Positions 24,399-37,252 are shown, counted from the stretch's first letter. The stretch: DNA of 64,000 nucleotides from Microdochium bolleyi (GCA_001566295.1 KQ964256.1:744001-808000), one strand, 5' to 3'. Notes: generated by a model not told the origin, from the letters alone. Numbers and translations are program-made.

Positions 24399-25605
24399 TG
24401 TCCTGCTATGTGCGAAGGCGAGGGCGACAAGAATTTGGCACACGATATCACAATAGCACTGGTGTAGCATGTATAAACAAATTGATGCGCACATTGGATA
24501 TTACCATCCTCGCATAACTGTCTTCCCAATCTGTAGTGCCGATTATGCAGATGTCAATGGATTTCACTATTTATGAAGTGACTTCTGCAAGTCCGAAAGC
24601 ACAAGCAAAACACCGCACCAACGGACAACACAGTCCTGTTTCCAGACGGCCTCGGATCCCAGGACGAGCCTTTGCTTCTTCCCGTCGGACTGCAACCCCC
24701 TGCGGCCACTCATGCACACAAGGCTCAAAGAGGCAAGGGGACCACCCCGGCTGGCTGGCTGAAATCACCCGCAACGCGCCAAGTTGCATGGAAAACAAGC
24801 AAAGTGGGCTTCCAGTCCTCCAGGTGACGTCATCCCGCTTGATTGCTTCCCCCCTGCGCGCAGACCGCGATCTTGCATCGTCCACACGAGTGGCTGACAG
24901 CACGCCAGCACATTCAGCCCATAAGTGTCATCGGCATAACATGGATGATGCTTAACCGACACTCTGTTTGTACGCGCTTCGACAGTACAGCACAATATGA
25001 TCGAATCAGCGAAACGAAGACAAAAAAACGAAAGGCCAAAAAGTACAGTGCGCTTTAAACATGAGGAGTCGTCGTGTGTGCCAGACCTTGACCGCTCCTT
25101 GTCCATCCCGCCCGCTGCTGCGAGGCATCAATGCAGTGGCACGCAACGCATACATGCATGCATGCCTGCGCTCGCCTGCGATGTGGGCAAAATATCGCAC
25201 CAAAAACTAGCCATGTCGGACAACTCAGTACCCGCGGGGAGGCGGCGGGTGGCCCAACGGGGTCGGGTGTGTCAGTCAGCAGTAGCTTGCCCATCTGCCG
25301 CCTTGGCAGGACCAAAAAACCCTCGCTCCGAATCCCCGGGATGTTATGACATGGCACCTTGGATCATTTTGTCCGGACAGGGATCAGGAGAATGGTCGTG
25401 CACCCTCGCACAAGCGCTTGCTTAACCTCCGGACCCCGTTCTTGCCCACCTCCCTGCTCGGACGGCTGAATTCTAAGGACGTCTTGCCACTGCATCGCAG
25501 TCCTCCAGGACTGGCTCTCTGCCGGGGAAGGGTGGCTGACGCGGCAGCAGCTTTCTGTGCGCGGAACAGCTTCCCGACATCGTCATCATCATCATCGTCA
25601 AGTCC

Positions 25606-25636
<31 letters not shown>

Positions 25637-27037
25637 CATCTGTGATGCGCCAGACTCGCGCTCTCGCTAGATCCCGAGCCCAACAAGCCCTCCGCACGAT
25701 AAATGGCCGATCGGTTACTTCGATGAGATCGGTTGTGCCCCATGGCCCAACCAGCTGCCTGAACAACACTCGCATATGCACAATGACCGCATCGTGAGTT
25801 TCATTTGTCGGTTGGGGGTCCCCGTTCTCCACCGTCATGGACGGATGGCTCAACGACCGCCCCTTGCCCTCCGCCCATCACATCACCCCTGGGCTCCTTC
25901 TCCTCGCTTACCAATTTCTTATTGCCGCTTTTCAGACGCTTATTCTCGTTGGCTTGGCCTTACGCAGTAGCCGTCTCGTGGACATGGGGTCATCACGAGG
26001 GTCTATATAAACATGGACTCGTTGCGCCGCACTCAACCAAGAACGTATGCTCCGTTTCTCCTCTCTTCACACGCCACCATCCGTCATGATGAGATTGCAG
26101 CAGAAGATATCGTATCATATATTGCAAACACAAAGGAAAGTTTCTATGGTCGTCCAGATCGTTACCTGTCCCCCGTATCCTGCACCCTTTCCCTGGCCTA
26201 GACAAATCACCTAGGAAATCCTCCCAAAACAGCCAACCGTAGGTCTGCTGCGATCTCACATGTAGGCGAGACGTGCAGGCGACAGCCACGTGACACCAAT
26301 TCCGCCCCCTTTCGTCAAGCTCAGTGTGGCACAAATTCACCTCGCGCAACCTGCCGCGTCGACGCGACCCATTCCGTAGGTTTTGCCTGATTGCGATGTC
26401 TTGTAGCGTCCGGCCGCGCAGCTTCCGAATCCCTGGCTGCCACGTGGGACGAATGAGCTGAGGTGCATGAAAGCTGCAGCTGCTCAAGCCGCGTGGCTGC
26501 TCGTCGTATCGTAGATTGGTGGCGGGCTAGTGATTCGGGTGGTTTACCATCATCCGACTGGCCAACGCTCGAGCCAGCAAGCCCGGCTTCGCGTGTGACA
26601 GGAATACACCCCTAGCTCCCGTCTCCCCGTGTTTAGTTGCGGCCGTCATCACGGTGACGCCGCCGACGTTCTAGCACACGGGTTATGATGATCAGTAAAG
26701 AAGGTCATCCCTGCCAGGAAAAGAAAACAAGTGTCATGTTGTCCAATGCTTGCGGCTCTGGAGTCTACTCCATATCAGAAACGTGTGCGGACCGCTGGCG
26801 AGGCGGCCCCACACAAGGCATTAAGACAACCATGATTCCCCACGAGAAACGCTTGTGCTCTTTTGAAAAGACTGTTGTATCGTATAGTGTGTTTACATTG
26901 CTCGTGACGGTCGTGAAATGGCTCAGAGAGGGGAAGGCAGAAACGAGAGCAGGAGAGGGCCCTTCCACACGAACCAAGCGAATAAGGCCGCTGGGCAACG
27001 TGGGAAGCACGGTCTGGAAACTGGCAACCTGGTCGAA
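24399..27037. other. Intergenic between convergent clf1 and the RS/glycine-rich gene
   Basis: This 2.6 kb lies between two gene ends, an unusually long tail-to-tail spacing. ORFs of up to 164 codons (25993-26487, minus) have no recognisable motif. It contains a CAT-rich stretch (25578-25599) directly followed by a TG microsatellite (25613-25636). Confidence 0.5.
25613..25636. repeat. (TG)n microsatellite
   Basis: Twelve perfect TG units, with an imperfect TGTGTTTG immediately before. It lies in non-coding DNA. Confidence 0.9.
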
Positions 27038-29128
27038 TTATCGCCTGTCATAGCCAACTGGCGGCGCAGGGATAGAGGCTGAGTAGGGGTTTCCATCCGT
27101 GTAGCGGGGTCCCTCGTCGTACCGATCGGCCCGCGGAGACGCTGATGAATACCAGTCGTCAGCCCTCGATCTCGGTTCATCGTGCTCGTTGGCCTGTCTG
27201 AGCCGCTCCATGCGCTTCTCGTGGCGGCGTTGCTTTTCTGTCAGGAACTCGTGACACTCATGGGTCTTCTCGCGAGTCTCCTTGATCTCACCAACGACAC
27301 CCTTGATACTCAGAAGAGCAATGCCGACAGCGGCGGTGTCTTGGAGGATAGCCTTGGACTTGAGCTTCTTGGCTTCAAGGGGATCCAGGTGCCCGCTCTT
27401 GACGGCCTTGTGTCTTGTGTTGCGCGCCTTCATCGAATTGTAGACTCCATTTGCCGCATGGATGCTGGCAACAGTGGCTAAGCCAGCTTTTAGAATCTGC
27501 TTACCTTTCATTTTCTTGGCCTCCTTCTCGTCGTCATCTGAGTTACCAAGGTCGCTGCTGGACACGGAACCAGAGCGGCCGCCTCTACGGCTTCGAGAAC
27601 CGCTCCGGCGAGGTGCATCTCTCTCATCGTAGTAGGCATCGCCCTTTCCGCCTCTCATATAGCCATCACGGGCTGAGTGGCTGTCGTCGTAGCGGTCATC
27701 GTAACCCCTGCTTCTGCGTGACGAAGAGTGGCCGTCATCGTAGCGGTCATCCTCGCGCTTGTCCTCCGGGGCAGACCCAAGTCCGATCTTGGCTAGGCTT
27801 CTCCGGGCGGTGTCCACGACACTTCGGCTACGGCTGCGGCGCCGTGGCGAAGGCGAGCGGCTGCCGTACGAGTCGTAGCTGCGGCGGCGGGACCGGTCGT
27901 CACGGGATCGATCGTCGCGGGACCGGTCACGTGAAGCCTCTCTGTTGTCCATGATCTTCTTCGCGCCCAGGGCTCCAAGCCCTGCCGTGGCCAACGCAGC
28001 GAGTCCGGTCTTGCCGCTTGAGTCGCCACGGGATCGTGAGCGCGATCTGCTTCTTCCCGTGCTCTTGTCCTCTTCAATATCTTTGCGAGACCCGTTGATC
28101 ACGCGGTTGCCGACGAGACCGCCAACAACAGCTTCCAACATGTGGCGCTTGCTGTCCTTGCTGGGGTCTTGAGCGCCATCGATAGCGGCGGCACCAGCTG
28201 CCGCGGTCAGGACACGCTTCATCTTTTCGCCCTTCCAGCCGCCAGGCTCCTTGGAGACACGGAAGGCCTCGGCAGCACCGGCAACAAGAGATGCCTTGGC
28301 TGCCTTTTGCATCCTGTTGGCCGGAGTATCTTCGGACTTGTCGCGGCGGGAGGTCCTTGAAGCGTCGCTTCCACGGCGACTTCTAGTGTCGGACTTTTTG
28401 TCCTTGTCGTCAGATCCGCCTCCAGTCAAGGCCTTGATTGCGCCACCAAGGCCGGCAGCTGAGAGGGCGTTCTCGAGGAAGTTCTTGTTACCCTTGCGGC
28501 CCCGAGGATCTTCGTCGTCGTCCGAATAGTACTCGGAGACACGGCCGTCACGACCCTTGTGCACAACGTATGTCGACTTCTTCTCGTCCTTGTCGCTGTA
28601 CTTGTTGTACATCTCGGCTCCAGAGTAGCCGGCAAAGGCACCACCGGCAGCGAGTGCCGCCGAGGCGAGCGGGTTGCGCTCGATCCGGTCGGTGCCGTGG
28701 TCTTTGGCCTCCTTGCGATCCCAGGCCTCCTTGGCACCAGCGGCGATGACACCGCCCAGCAAGGCGGCCATGATCTTTTGCTCCTTGGTCATGACGCGCT
28801 TGCGGTGGCGCTCCTCCTCCCCGTAGTAGACGCTGCCCGGCTTCTGGCGGGTGCGCAAGTCCCGAGAGGGAGCATAGTAGTCGTCGTAGCCAGGCTCGGC
28901 GGAGCGCGCCCGGCGGATATCGCGGTATCCTGGAGGTGGGAAGTCGCGGCGGACCTCCTCGATGGAGAGGTCGCTGTCCTCACGGGGGCGGGGCACGAGC
29001 TCGTGACGGGAGGAAGGTCGCTGGCGATAGTAGGCGTCCTGGGGCTCGTAGCGAGAGTCTGGCCGGAGGCGCGTCTCCTCGCGGTAGGACCGCCGCGCAG
29101 GCGGGGCGTCATAGTCGTAGGCCGACAT
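27038..29128 (-). CDS. Arg/Ser/Asp-rich protein with glycine-zipper-like segments (DUF3824-like)
   Basis: A 696-residue uninterrupted ORF. Long charged, tyrosine-rich tracts (1-110; RS-type SRSRSRSR runs at about 359-368 and 428-436; YDDRYDD repeats at about 460-485) alternate with short Ala/Gly-rich helical stretches: about 118-134 (MAALLGGVIAAGA), 153-172, 217-236, 278-290, 305-320, 330-345 and 375-390. Residues about 545-650 form a more ordered helical tail with LATVASIHAANGVYNSMKA, a hydrophobic stretch (TAAVGIALLSIKGVVGEI) and a coiled-coil-like end rich in Glu, Lys and Arg. No catalytic motif is visible. The layout recalls fungal proteins annotated DUF3824, whose function I do not know. 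The Gly-xxx-Gly stretches suggest membrane association or self-assembly, which is inference. Composition and codon phase are consistent throughout, so it is a real gene. Confidence 0.8.
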   Translation of the reverse strand: MSAYDYDAPPARRSYREETRLRPDSRYEPQDAYYRQRPSSRHELVPRPREDSDLSIEEVRRDFPPPGYRDIRRARSAEPGYDDYYAPSRDLRTRQKPGSVYYGEEERHRKRVMTKEQKIMAALLGGVIAAGAKEAWDRKEAKDHGTDRIERNPLASAALAAGGAFAGYSGAEMYNKYSDKDEKKSTYVVHKGRDGRVSEYYSDDDEDPRGRKGNKNFLENALSAAGLGGAIKALTGGGSDDKDKKSDTRSRRGSDASRTSRRDKSEDTPANRMQKAAKASLVAGAAEAFRVSKEPGGWKGEKMKRVLTAAAGAAAIDGAQDPSKDSKRHMLEAVVGGLVGNRVINGSRKDIEEDKSTGRSRSRSRSRGDSSGKTGLAALATAGLGALGAKKIMDNREASRDRSRDDRSRDDRSRRRSYDSYGSRSPSPRRRSRSRSVVDTARRSLAKIGLGSAPEDKREDDRYDDGHSSSRRSRGYDDRYDDSHSARDGYMRGGKGDAYYDERDAPRRSGSRSRRGGRSGSVSSSDLGNSDDDEKEAKKMKGKQILKAGLATVASIHAANGVYNSMKARNTRHKAVKSGHLDPLEAKKLKSKAILQDTAAVGIALLSIKGVVGEIKETREKTHECHEFLTEKQRRHEKRMERLRQANEHDEPRSRADDWYSSASPRADRYDEGPRYTDGNPYSASIPAPPVGYDRR

Positions 29129-31731
29129 GACTGCAGGCGGGGAGCTCGGGGAAGTCTTGTATGATGGTGTAGTTTGACTAACAAGAAGAGCTTGCTCGTT
29201 GTGGGTGTCTAAGTATATCTGGTCGTCGCAAACAGCATGAGGCCGGCGACGATGTAAGCTCAGTGTGTAGTTGCAAGTGTATTGCGAGATGTAAGCAGGA
29301 AAGACTCGGCCGGCAGGAAGAGCGGATGAAGAGAGGGAGGGGGGCTGGAGGGATAAACCAGCAGGAGGCTGTGGCAGTCAGCAGACAGGCTCGACGGGCC
29401 CGGCAGGGCAGGGCTGGGAAAGAACAATGGAGGTGGTGCGCCCAAGCCCGCACTAGCACGGCAGGTTGCCCCGCCCGGCCGTTGTGCCCGCCGCTGCGTG
29501 AGCTGCCCGTCTGACGTCAACTCTCGACCGACCGGGACCAGGCCGGCTCGCTGGGCACCAACCCAATCCGAGTCCGCAGCCAGCGCTCATCCTGCACCCT
29601 TTCCAGACTAGAGCAGTGTCCCTGCTTTCTTTGTCTTGCCTTGCCCATCTGTGGAAGCGTGAGGTACGCAGGGAACAGGCAGTTTCTGCCTCCCTCGTCC
29701 TCTCGCTGGCTTCCTGGCGCTACGGCGCCCTCCAGGGCTGCGTGTATGTCTTGCCTGCCAAGCCTCGCTGCCCGCATCGATGCATTCTCGAACGAGTCGC
29801 AAATCGTGGCGGTGCTTCGCGGGTACGCGGGGTGCCCTGCCTGTCTGCCTCTGCTCCCCCCTCCACTCTTGTGCGTCGGCACTACCGACGCACCACGCCG
29901 CAGCACAACTTGCACACATCTTGTCGAGTGCCGCTGAGCCGTCTTTTGCGCCTCTCTGCTTGGGGGACTTCGGCTATCGGCAGCACATCAGAAAGGGCAC
30001 GCAGTGGTCGTTCGAGGCAGCTGATCAATTTCTAAGCAGTCCGGCACCGAGTACAATGCTGATGTCGCGTACCCTACGATCTAATGTGTCTTCATGGCCA
30101 CGACCACGCCACCAGAAGCGCAACCTGGAGCACAACCGTGCCACGTCGCAAGGTTGCGCCCTTGGGCCAGTTTAGACTTTGTGCTTGCGTGCTTGTCAGC
30201 CCACCACCACAAGCTTCCGTCAAGCACGGCAACGGCCGCTACCCATCTGGCCCGTCAGTCTTGTGGAGGGAAGCTTTTGAGGGGTCCCCTACTCTGACAC
30301 GCGTACGTATACCTTGGCATCCCGCACCGGTGCCAATGCAATATTGTGTCTCCCGAGAACGAATGTGATCCTTTCCACGCACCAGCAAAGGGCGGAATCA
30401 CAGAGGGACAGGGCTCAGAATTGCCCCGCATGACATCACGCAAGGGTCTCACCACAGCCCCGAGCCCCCTCCCCTCACCACCCGCACCACGGGCTTTGCC
30501 AAAAGTCCCTGCTGTTTCATAATATATGCATAAAGCTGGTGAGTCTGCACCACAGCCTCTGTCTGCTATGTTCATACTTCCCATGTGGGCTTTCCATATG
30601 TTCCTGTCCTGAACCTTCTGGTCGTGTACCTGGCCTCAGAAGGTATTCACACAAGTCGGCCTGGCAAGACGTTTGGTACCACAGCGGCGATGACAACCGA
30701 CCTGCTTCTACATGTACGATCCGTACCTTGGCTTGCACATCTCGGGTAGCACATCCCGCAATAGTGACCATGTGCACATTCTGGATCGTGCAGACACCAA
30801 ACATCATTCCTATCACAGGCATGCAGCTCCGGCTACAAATTTCTGACAAAATGGCAATTCTTCTTTTGTTCTGCTTTTGGAAAAACAAGATAATCAACAA
30901 ACGCCGGAGAGCAATCTATATCCCAGCTCGTCCGCCTTTTCCTGCTCCCTTATTTTTGCCCGCAGATAATGCAAATAGACTCCGGCGCCGGCAAACATGC
31001 AGATTTCATCCCAATGCCCGTGTATGGCCGGCATCGCGCCAATGTTTTTCCTCAATGGGGACGCGCCGTGCTCAGTCAAATCAGACAGCCATCAGCCTTC
31101 GCTTGAGCCTTATCACTCCGCGAAGTCCACGTGTAGCAGTTCGGCGAGCTGGAGTTGAGGCATGGAGTAGAATGGGCCAATGCGCTATTCCCAGGTCGCC
31201 CTGTGATCACTCGAGACAAGGACAGCCACCCTCTCACCAGGAAACGGGAGACGTCGACGTAAGAAGAGGCAGAAAGTGAAACCGTTCTGGGCCAGCGGCA
31301 ACTGTCAGGACTATGACCGAACATCATCTGTGCCTATGCAATGACCGCCAATGTATCAACGCCAGGCAAAGCAGCACGCTTCCAGCGTGCCGGGGCGTGT
31401 GAGCGTGAAAGTGCCAGAAACTGTGCAGAGTTTGTCGTAATGACGTTGATGAGGCTAATTGAGTAGGCCATTTGAGATACAGTTGATACCGCTCTCGATT
31501 GAAAGAAACGAGAAGAAAAAAATAAAAAAAATTCAAAGTTAGAGGGTATGTTCGAGTCGATTTTTTGTACAATGTGATTGAAGTCAGAAGAGCCTTGCTT
31601 GAGGAAACAAGATCACAGGCCCGCGGCCAAGACGGCTCTCTGGTAGAACCCGTCTCGATTGTGTCCGGGAGAGTGACTAGCATATGAAGTGGCTCCAGCC
31701 GAGAGAGCCAAGTGTTGGACCATATATCGAA
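29129..31731. other. Intergenic upstream of the RS/glycine-rich gene
   Basis: This 2.6 kb separates two minus-strand genes. It holds the promoter of the gene ending at 27038 and the 3' flank of the La-motif gene. The largest ORF (30539-31279, +, 246 codons) has no recognisable domain and begins as random-looking Cys/Ser-rich sequence. The segment 31480-31545 is A-rich on the plus strand. Confidence 0.5.
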
Positions 31732-34328
31732 CTATTGGCCTTGGATGGTTCCATTCGTGTGAGCAGCTTCGCCATGGCTGGCCTCGGCTCCGTGATGAGC
31801 CGCGTTGCGAGGCAGAGGAGCTCCTTTCTTCCCAGTCTCGGGGGCGGTGTGGTCCTGTGGTGTCTGGAAGCCGGTGGGAGCGAACTCGGGAACGGTCGCA
31901 GAAAGTTGCGAGTCGGTGTGGCCCGCTGCATGGACGCCGTTTCCATTAGCGGCCGGATAACCCATGTGGCTGCCGTTCATGTAGGGCATGAAGCCCATGT
32001 TCGTTCCATTAGGCGAGAACATCGGGGGTGCGCCGGGCATGAAACCGTTGTGCATCATCTGAGGATGATACTGGGGGTAGAACGGTCTGTTATGGCGGTA
32101 AACATTCTGTGGGCCATCATTCTGTGCAGCATACTCTCTGCTACCCACGTCCTGGATCACCCAAGACTGCCAGCCAGTCGCCCGACGGACTCGGTCCTGT
32201 CCGTCCTCGGCATAGACAAGCTCAACCTCGTGAGACTCTTCGCACGCAGCACGGATCATGTCGTAGTCGGTGGTCATCTCCTTCATTCGGCGGAAGTTGG
32301 CGATGACGGCGAGCAGGACGTATCCTTGCGAATCCATGTTTTTCCTGAGGAAGTAGTCCTTGCACAGGTTGTCAACAGAGAAATAGTAGTCGACCTGAGC
32401 CTGGACCAAGGCAAGGACGTTGGCGCTGAAGTAGTCGTAGGGAATGGCAGTCTGAGGGTACATCTGGGCATCATAAGGCATGGCCTGTGGTGGTTGGATG
32501 TGTGGCAGTCTTGGATTGTTGTGCCGACCGCCACCGTTGGTCTGAGAGCGACCCAGCGACACCGAGTTAGGACGGCCACGGTGATTTGTGCCGGATGACG
32601 ACGCGGAGTAGTTCGTGGAGTAGGGCATCTGCGAGTAGCCAGAGCCGGCCTGCTGCGAGCCCTGTCGGGAGTTGGGGTGGAACGAGTATCCGTTGCTGCC
32701 ATGACCGTACGAGGCCTGGTGCGTGGTGCCATTGGCATTGTGGCCGCCGCGGCCACCGCGTCCGCCGCGAGGACGATCGCTGGACCGGTGAGTGCCATTA
32801 GGACCTTGGTGGCTTTCACGATGGTGGTGCGAAGCACTCTCCTTTGTTCCTTCAATGCCTTTGTGGCCATCTGCTGAACGAGGTGCGCTAACACGCTCGG
32901 TGGTTCCGTTTTCAGAAACAACTTGCGAAGGCTTTCCCGATGTGGTAGGCTGTACAGGTGTCAGTATCATTGGTCCATAATCATACCTGAAGTGCTTGGG
33001 CACAAGTGCAAGATCCTTGACTTACAGCTGGCGCTTCTCCCGTGATCTTGGCCGAACCGACTGAAGCCGGGCCGGCTGGTTTGCGGGTTTCCTGAGAAAC
33101 AGAGGCTTCAGTTGAAACTGCCTTGGCCGAGTCACTGGGGCCTTGTGTGCTGGAACCCGTCTCTTGCGGACGTCCTAATACAATTGGGTCAGCAGGCTGT
33201 TGGAGACAAGACTAAGTTGGTAAAACTCATACCATTGACACCAGACGAAACACTGTTCGAGCCGCCCCTGGCCGGTGCATCGCGGGTTGCGCGACTTCCA
33301 CCGCGGCCGCCTGTGCGAGGGGCTCCTCGGCCAGGAATCGGCGTGTTGAACTTGGCTGTAGGGACGAAGGGCACGGCGATCCACTTCTTCTTCTCGGTCT
33401 TGTTTGCATTTGCGTCGTCCTTGTCATCCTTCTCAGATGATGTCGATGCTGGTGCCTTGACCTCAGAGCTTGCAGCAGTCTCGGGGGTGGGCCACGAAGC
33501 GGAGTTGGAAATTGCGGGCAAGGACGATTTCTCCTCGCGTTCGTTCACTCTTGAGCCGCGAGGAGCGCTTCTGCGTGTGACACCTTCGTCGTTACTTCGG
33601 GAAGCATCGCCACCTTTCCTATGCGGCCGGCTTCCGTTCGCCGCTGGCCTAGAGTTTCCTACTGAAGCATCGACCTCGTCCGTGGTCGTGGCTTTCGATT
33701 TGACAGTTGTGCTCTCCTGAGAGGCCTGTATGCTTTCCTTCGAACGAGCGGGCGCAGACGGCTTGCTCTTGGTGGCCTGCTCGCCGAGTCTCTGCTGCCA
33801 GATATTGACAGATGGTATAGGTGCTTCCGCCAGCTCGATTTTCGGCTGTGGCTCCTCCTTCTTCTCCTGCTCTGCTTCGGAGTCTTTCTCGGCAGTCTTG
33901 CTCTTCTTGCCCTTCTTAGGCTTTCGGGAGTCGCTGCTCTCCTGCGACCGCGAGCTGGGAGCAGAGCTCCTACTCTGCCTGTCTGATGACTGTTGTGTGG
34001 TCTCCGTCTCAGACTTATCCGTGGCACCCTGGGGCGGTACGGGTTTAGCGCTTTCGCTAGAGGCGGTGGGCTCGGTCTGTGCGGTCGGATTCGAAGCTGG
34101 CATGTCCTGTTCGGAGGCGACCTTGGCGCCGGACGCGGCCACGTCAATCGATGATGTCGGTGCCTGCGTTGAGGACTCGGAGTTCGTGGCAGCAACGGTG
34201 CCATCTCGTGTTTGGGTCGCGGCTGCGACCTGGCTTGCCGTCGGGCTCCCCTGAGAGGTCGATGATGCCGGAGTGGCAGACTGGCCCTTTGCCGCTTGGG
34301 CATACGAGAATGTCGTCGAGGTAGACAT
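31732..34328 (-). CDS. La-motif RNA-binding protein (LARP / Sro9-like)
   Basis: Three exons (34328-33233, 33174-33026, 32949-31732) give about 820 residues. Introns are 58 and 76 nt; the alternative acceptor in intron 2 would create an immediate stop. The single clear domain is a La motif at about 587-682: ALVQAQVDYYFSVDNL, then KDYFLRKNMDSQGYVLL and RATGWQSWV, with the aromatic and basic RNA-contact positions of the family. An RGG box (PRGGRGGRGG) lies at about 476-485. The first ~410 residues are Ser/Thr/Gln/Lys-rich and disordered, with a basic KKGKKSK patch. There is no RRM after the La motif, which points to the Sro9/Slf1 or LARP1-type group rather than genuine La (Lhp1). Such proteins bind polysomal mRNA in the cytoplasm and affect translation and stability. 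The specific role here is not known. Confidence 0.92.
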
Positions 34329-37252
34329 TGTGAAGAATGAGCGCGACTAGGGGGCTGCTCAAGCTGTCGGGAACAAGGGCCTGTCGACCTGAACAGGGAC
34401 AAAGGCCTCTGTGTTTATGTGCCAATAGAATGGCCGAACTGATCGAGCACGATCACGGCGCGTGCGTGGGTGTTCTCGGCCAGACGTAGGACGCGAAGCG
34501 ATGGTGCAGTATGCCCCGGAACAACTGTGTCGGCTGGATGCGCGCGAGGAGAATGCAAAATCCCTCTGCTCTCGAAAACTGAGATACAGATGAAGAAGAC
34601 CTTTTGCGCGAGCTCGGTTGCGTCGGGGTTGACGGAGATGGGATCGTGGTGCGGATGCTTCGCAAGGGAGGAATGAGGCGTACAGTCGGGGCAGCGGGCA
34701 GTGAGGAAGACAGACAGACACCTGTGATTCAGTTGGCGGCAAAAAGGTATCTCCGATATGTCTGATGGGCGTCAATCCAGGCACGGATGTAACAAGACGA
34801 GGTCGGTCGATGATTGGACCGTGTGATCTGCGACGAAATTGGAAACGGCCGGGCCGGAGTGGCAGTCGTCGGACGCAGAACTCGAGTGGTACGAAAAGCT
34901 GTCGTCGTGGGCGCGAGACGTGGTGGCCGGGCTCGGGGGAGTCGAAGAGGTCGAGGTGGTCAGGTCTGATGCAGGCAACGTTGACTGCGGGCGACCGAAG
35001 AGTAGCCGACGGAGCGAAGGAAAGGTGCAGGGCGGGCTCAGGCTGCACTGTAACAGGCGAACAGTAGGCAAGAGGTGCACGCACTCGGAGGCTCGGCTGC
35101 GCAGCTGCTGGTGCTCTCTTACCCGCGGACGGACGGACGATGCTTCAGGCGATGACCGCTGGAATGCTCGAGGATGCACACACAAGGGAAGACGCCGAGG
35201 CTACTGTTCGTCGTGGCGGAGAAGGGGTCGAATCGTGGTGGCAGAGCGAATAAAAGAACGTCACATTTGTTGTGCGAGGGAAACTAGAATTTTTCTGCCA
35301 TTGAAATTTTGGGCACCAGCAGGGTCGATTTGTGATAAGAGAGGGGCGCTCTGGCTCCGACTCTCCGACCTCAGCCCACCACCACACGCGAGCACCACCT
35401 TCCCATCCATCCGCTGCGGGGGTTTTGAGCGCATTCATGACCAATGCAATCACCAGTCGTCAGACGGACCTTGAACGGCTCTGGTCCCCGCTGCTGCATT
35501 GCGCAGTCGCCCTGGGCGTGGGTGGCTGCGTTCCGGCACGTCTTGGTCAGGCTGTCCAGTGCCGAGCCGTGCCGAGCGCCTCGGACTGCTGGACTCGTGG
35601 GGCACTCCAACCATCATTGAACTCAACGCTCAAGCTTGGCCTCGAGTGCCGTCGTTTTTTACGAGAGCATCACCAGCCGAACCTGACGCATGACAGGGTT
35701 CTCATTGCGCGGGGCAGGTCACCACACAGCCGCTGCAAAGAGAAGTCGACATTCCTTTTTCTCCATTGCTCCCGACCCTTTACCGTTCTGTGGGTGCCCG
35801 TTGCGGGGAATGTCTCATAGCCATGTCCACTTCATCCATCCTCCCCCTCAATGTGCGACTCCGAACAAGCATCCGATAACCATTGCAGGCCATCGACAGA
35901 AAGAGAAGGACAGGATACATCTCTCGGTGGCTCTGGTTTCTTCGTGAAGTAGCTCGTCCAGTATCCTGCTGCCGCCCATACTACTAGCCAGTCAAAAGCG
36001 CCCCCGAATTCTGCTCCGGAACCCTTGGCTAGGAACACTCCAATGATGTAAATTCGAAAAAGAAAAGCCAATCATGATACAACAAATGGTCCTGGGTTCG
36101 GCAAATGCCAATGTGCGATGGTCCCGAGAAGCTCACATACATGTTCCCTGTCATCAGCCTGGCCTGAACGGAAGCATACACTTATGAATAATCCATGCTG
36201 CTGAACACAGGTGGAGCTGGCAATGCGCGGCGTTGCTGTTCAATCTTTTACACACTGCGGAGGCGGAAGGCAGACGCAGACTTCAGCGCATTCGCCGCGA
36301 TCTACATGATGACTGTCGCTGGAACGGCGATTGACCCTCTATCGCCGCTGTGCTTTGCGCAGGCTCCTCGCGTAAGGACACCTAGATCGTCTTATAATCT
36401 GGTTTACAGCATTTTCTTGGCTCTTGCAGAGAGTTTTAGAAGCCTTGACATGTGCTTTTACCCCGTCTGAACGCAGTTCTCTTGCCGTTCTTCAGCACGA
36501 AGATAGCCAAGCCCTCTGTCTCTGCACTTTGTCGACGAGCTAAACTCCCCCAAGCTTCCATTCGTGCTCGAAAAGCGCCCATCATTTTGCTTTCCTCCCG
36601 CTCTTTTGACTGGAGATGGTCAAACCCTCAGTGTTGCATAACCGAGCAGGTCCTCCAGCGACTGCTCGACCTTGCCTGGGGTTGCATCCGTGCTGCGTCC
36701 ACAAGCACAATTCTTGCAAACCAATTACTTCCTGAATTTTAGTTGTGTTCATCTTCACAGTCGTGCCGGGATGGCTGGCAACGGCTGGCGGTGCGGAGAA
36801 GTCATCAAGGAACATCAGGCGAGAGAGAGCACATCGACGCAGTGATTGCGAAACGCGATGTACATTGAACAAGTTCACCCTGCCATTTATCTGCAAGTCG
36901 GCGCAAGCAACGGAGCATTTTCAGGTATGAGTGGACAGTACCACGTTGATAGCGAAGGGACCAGCTCGGTGCTGTGAGATTGCAGGCGAGGAGCGCGCAC
37001 GCGTAGACAGGCCAAGGTACGAAGCACCACAGGTGCGTGAATCAGAAACCCCATGGCATTGTCTGACCCATAACCACAACATGCCCACGAAGCAAGCCCG
37101 TCCAGCAAGCGAGAGAACCATCAATGGCATAAAGATTTTACCTATGCACATGTGGCGCATAGCATGATGCGTCGTGATGCTCAACTCACTGACTAGTGGC
37201 TCCAGACTATTCAAGATCGTACAACTCGCTAAGCACGTCTGTGCGCACGTGC
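34329..37252. other. Intergenic between the La-motif gene and sft2
   Basis: This 2.9 kb holds the leader and promoter of the La-motif gene and the 3' flank of sft2. ORFs of up to 241 codons are present immediately upstream of the La-motif gene (34359-35084, minus) but look like random translation of a CT-rich leader. A 79-codon minus ORF (35832-36071) has a hydrophobic start but no family match. The strip 36400-36760 is comparatively AT-rich. Confidence 0.5.

Noticed and set aside
23277..24494. 405-codon minus-strand ORF
   Set aside because: It lies exactly antisense to clf1 and its Leu/Val/Arg-rich sequence mirrors clf1 codon bias. It is a shadow.
31684..32598. 304-codon plus-strand ORF
   Set aside because: It is antisense to the last exon of the La-motif gene, with no domain of its own.
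35832..36071. 79-codon minus-strand ORF with a hydrophobic start
   Set aside because: It has one possible membrane segment but no family resemblance and no supporting splice structure. It is too weak to call.
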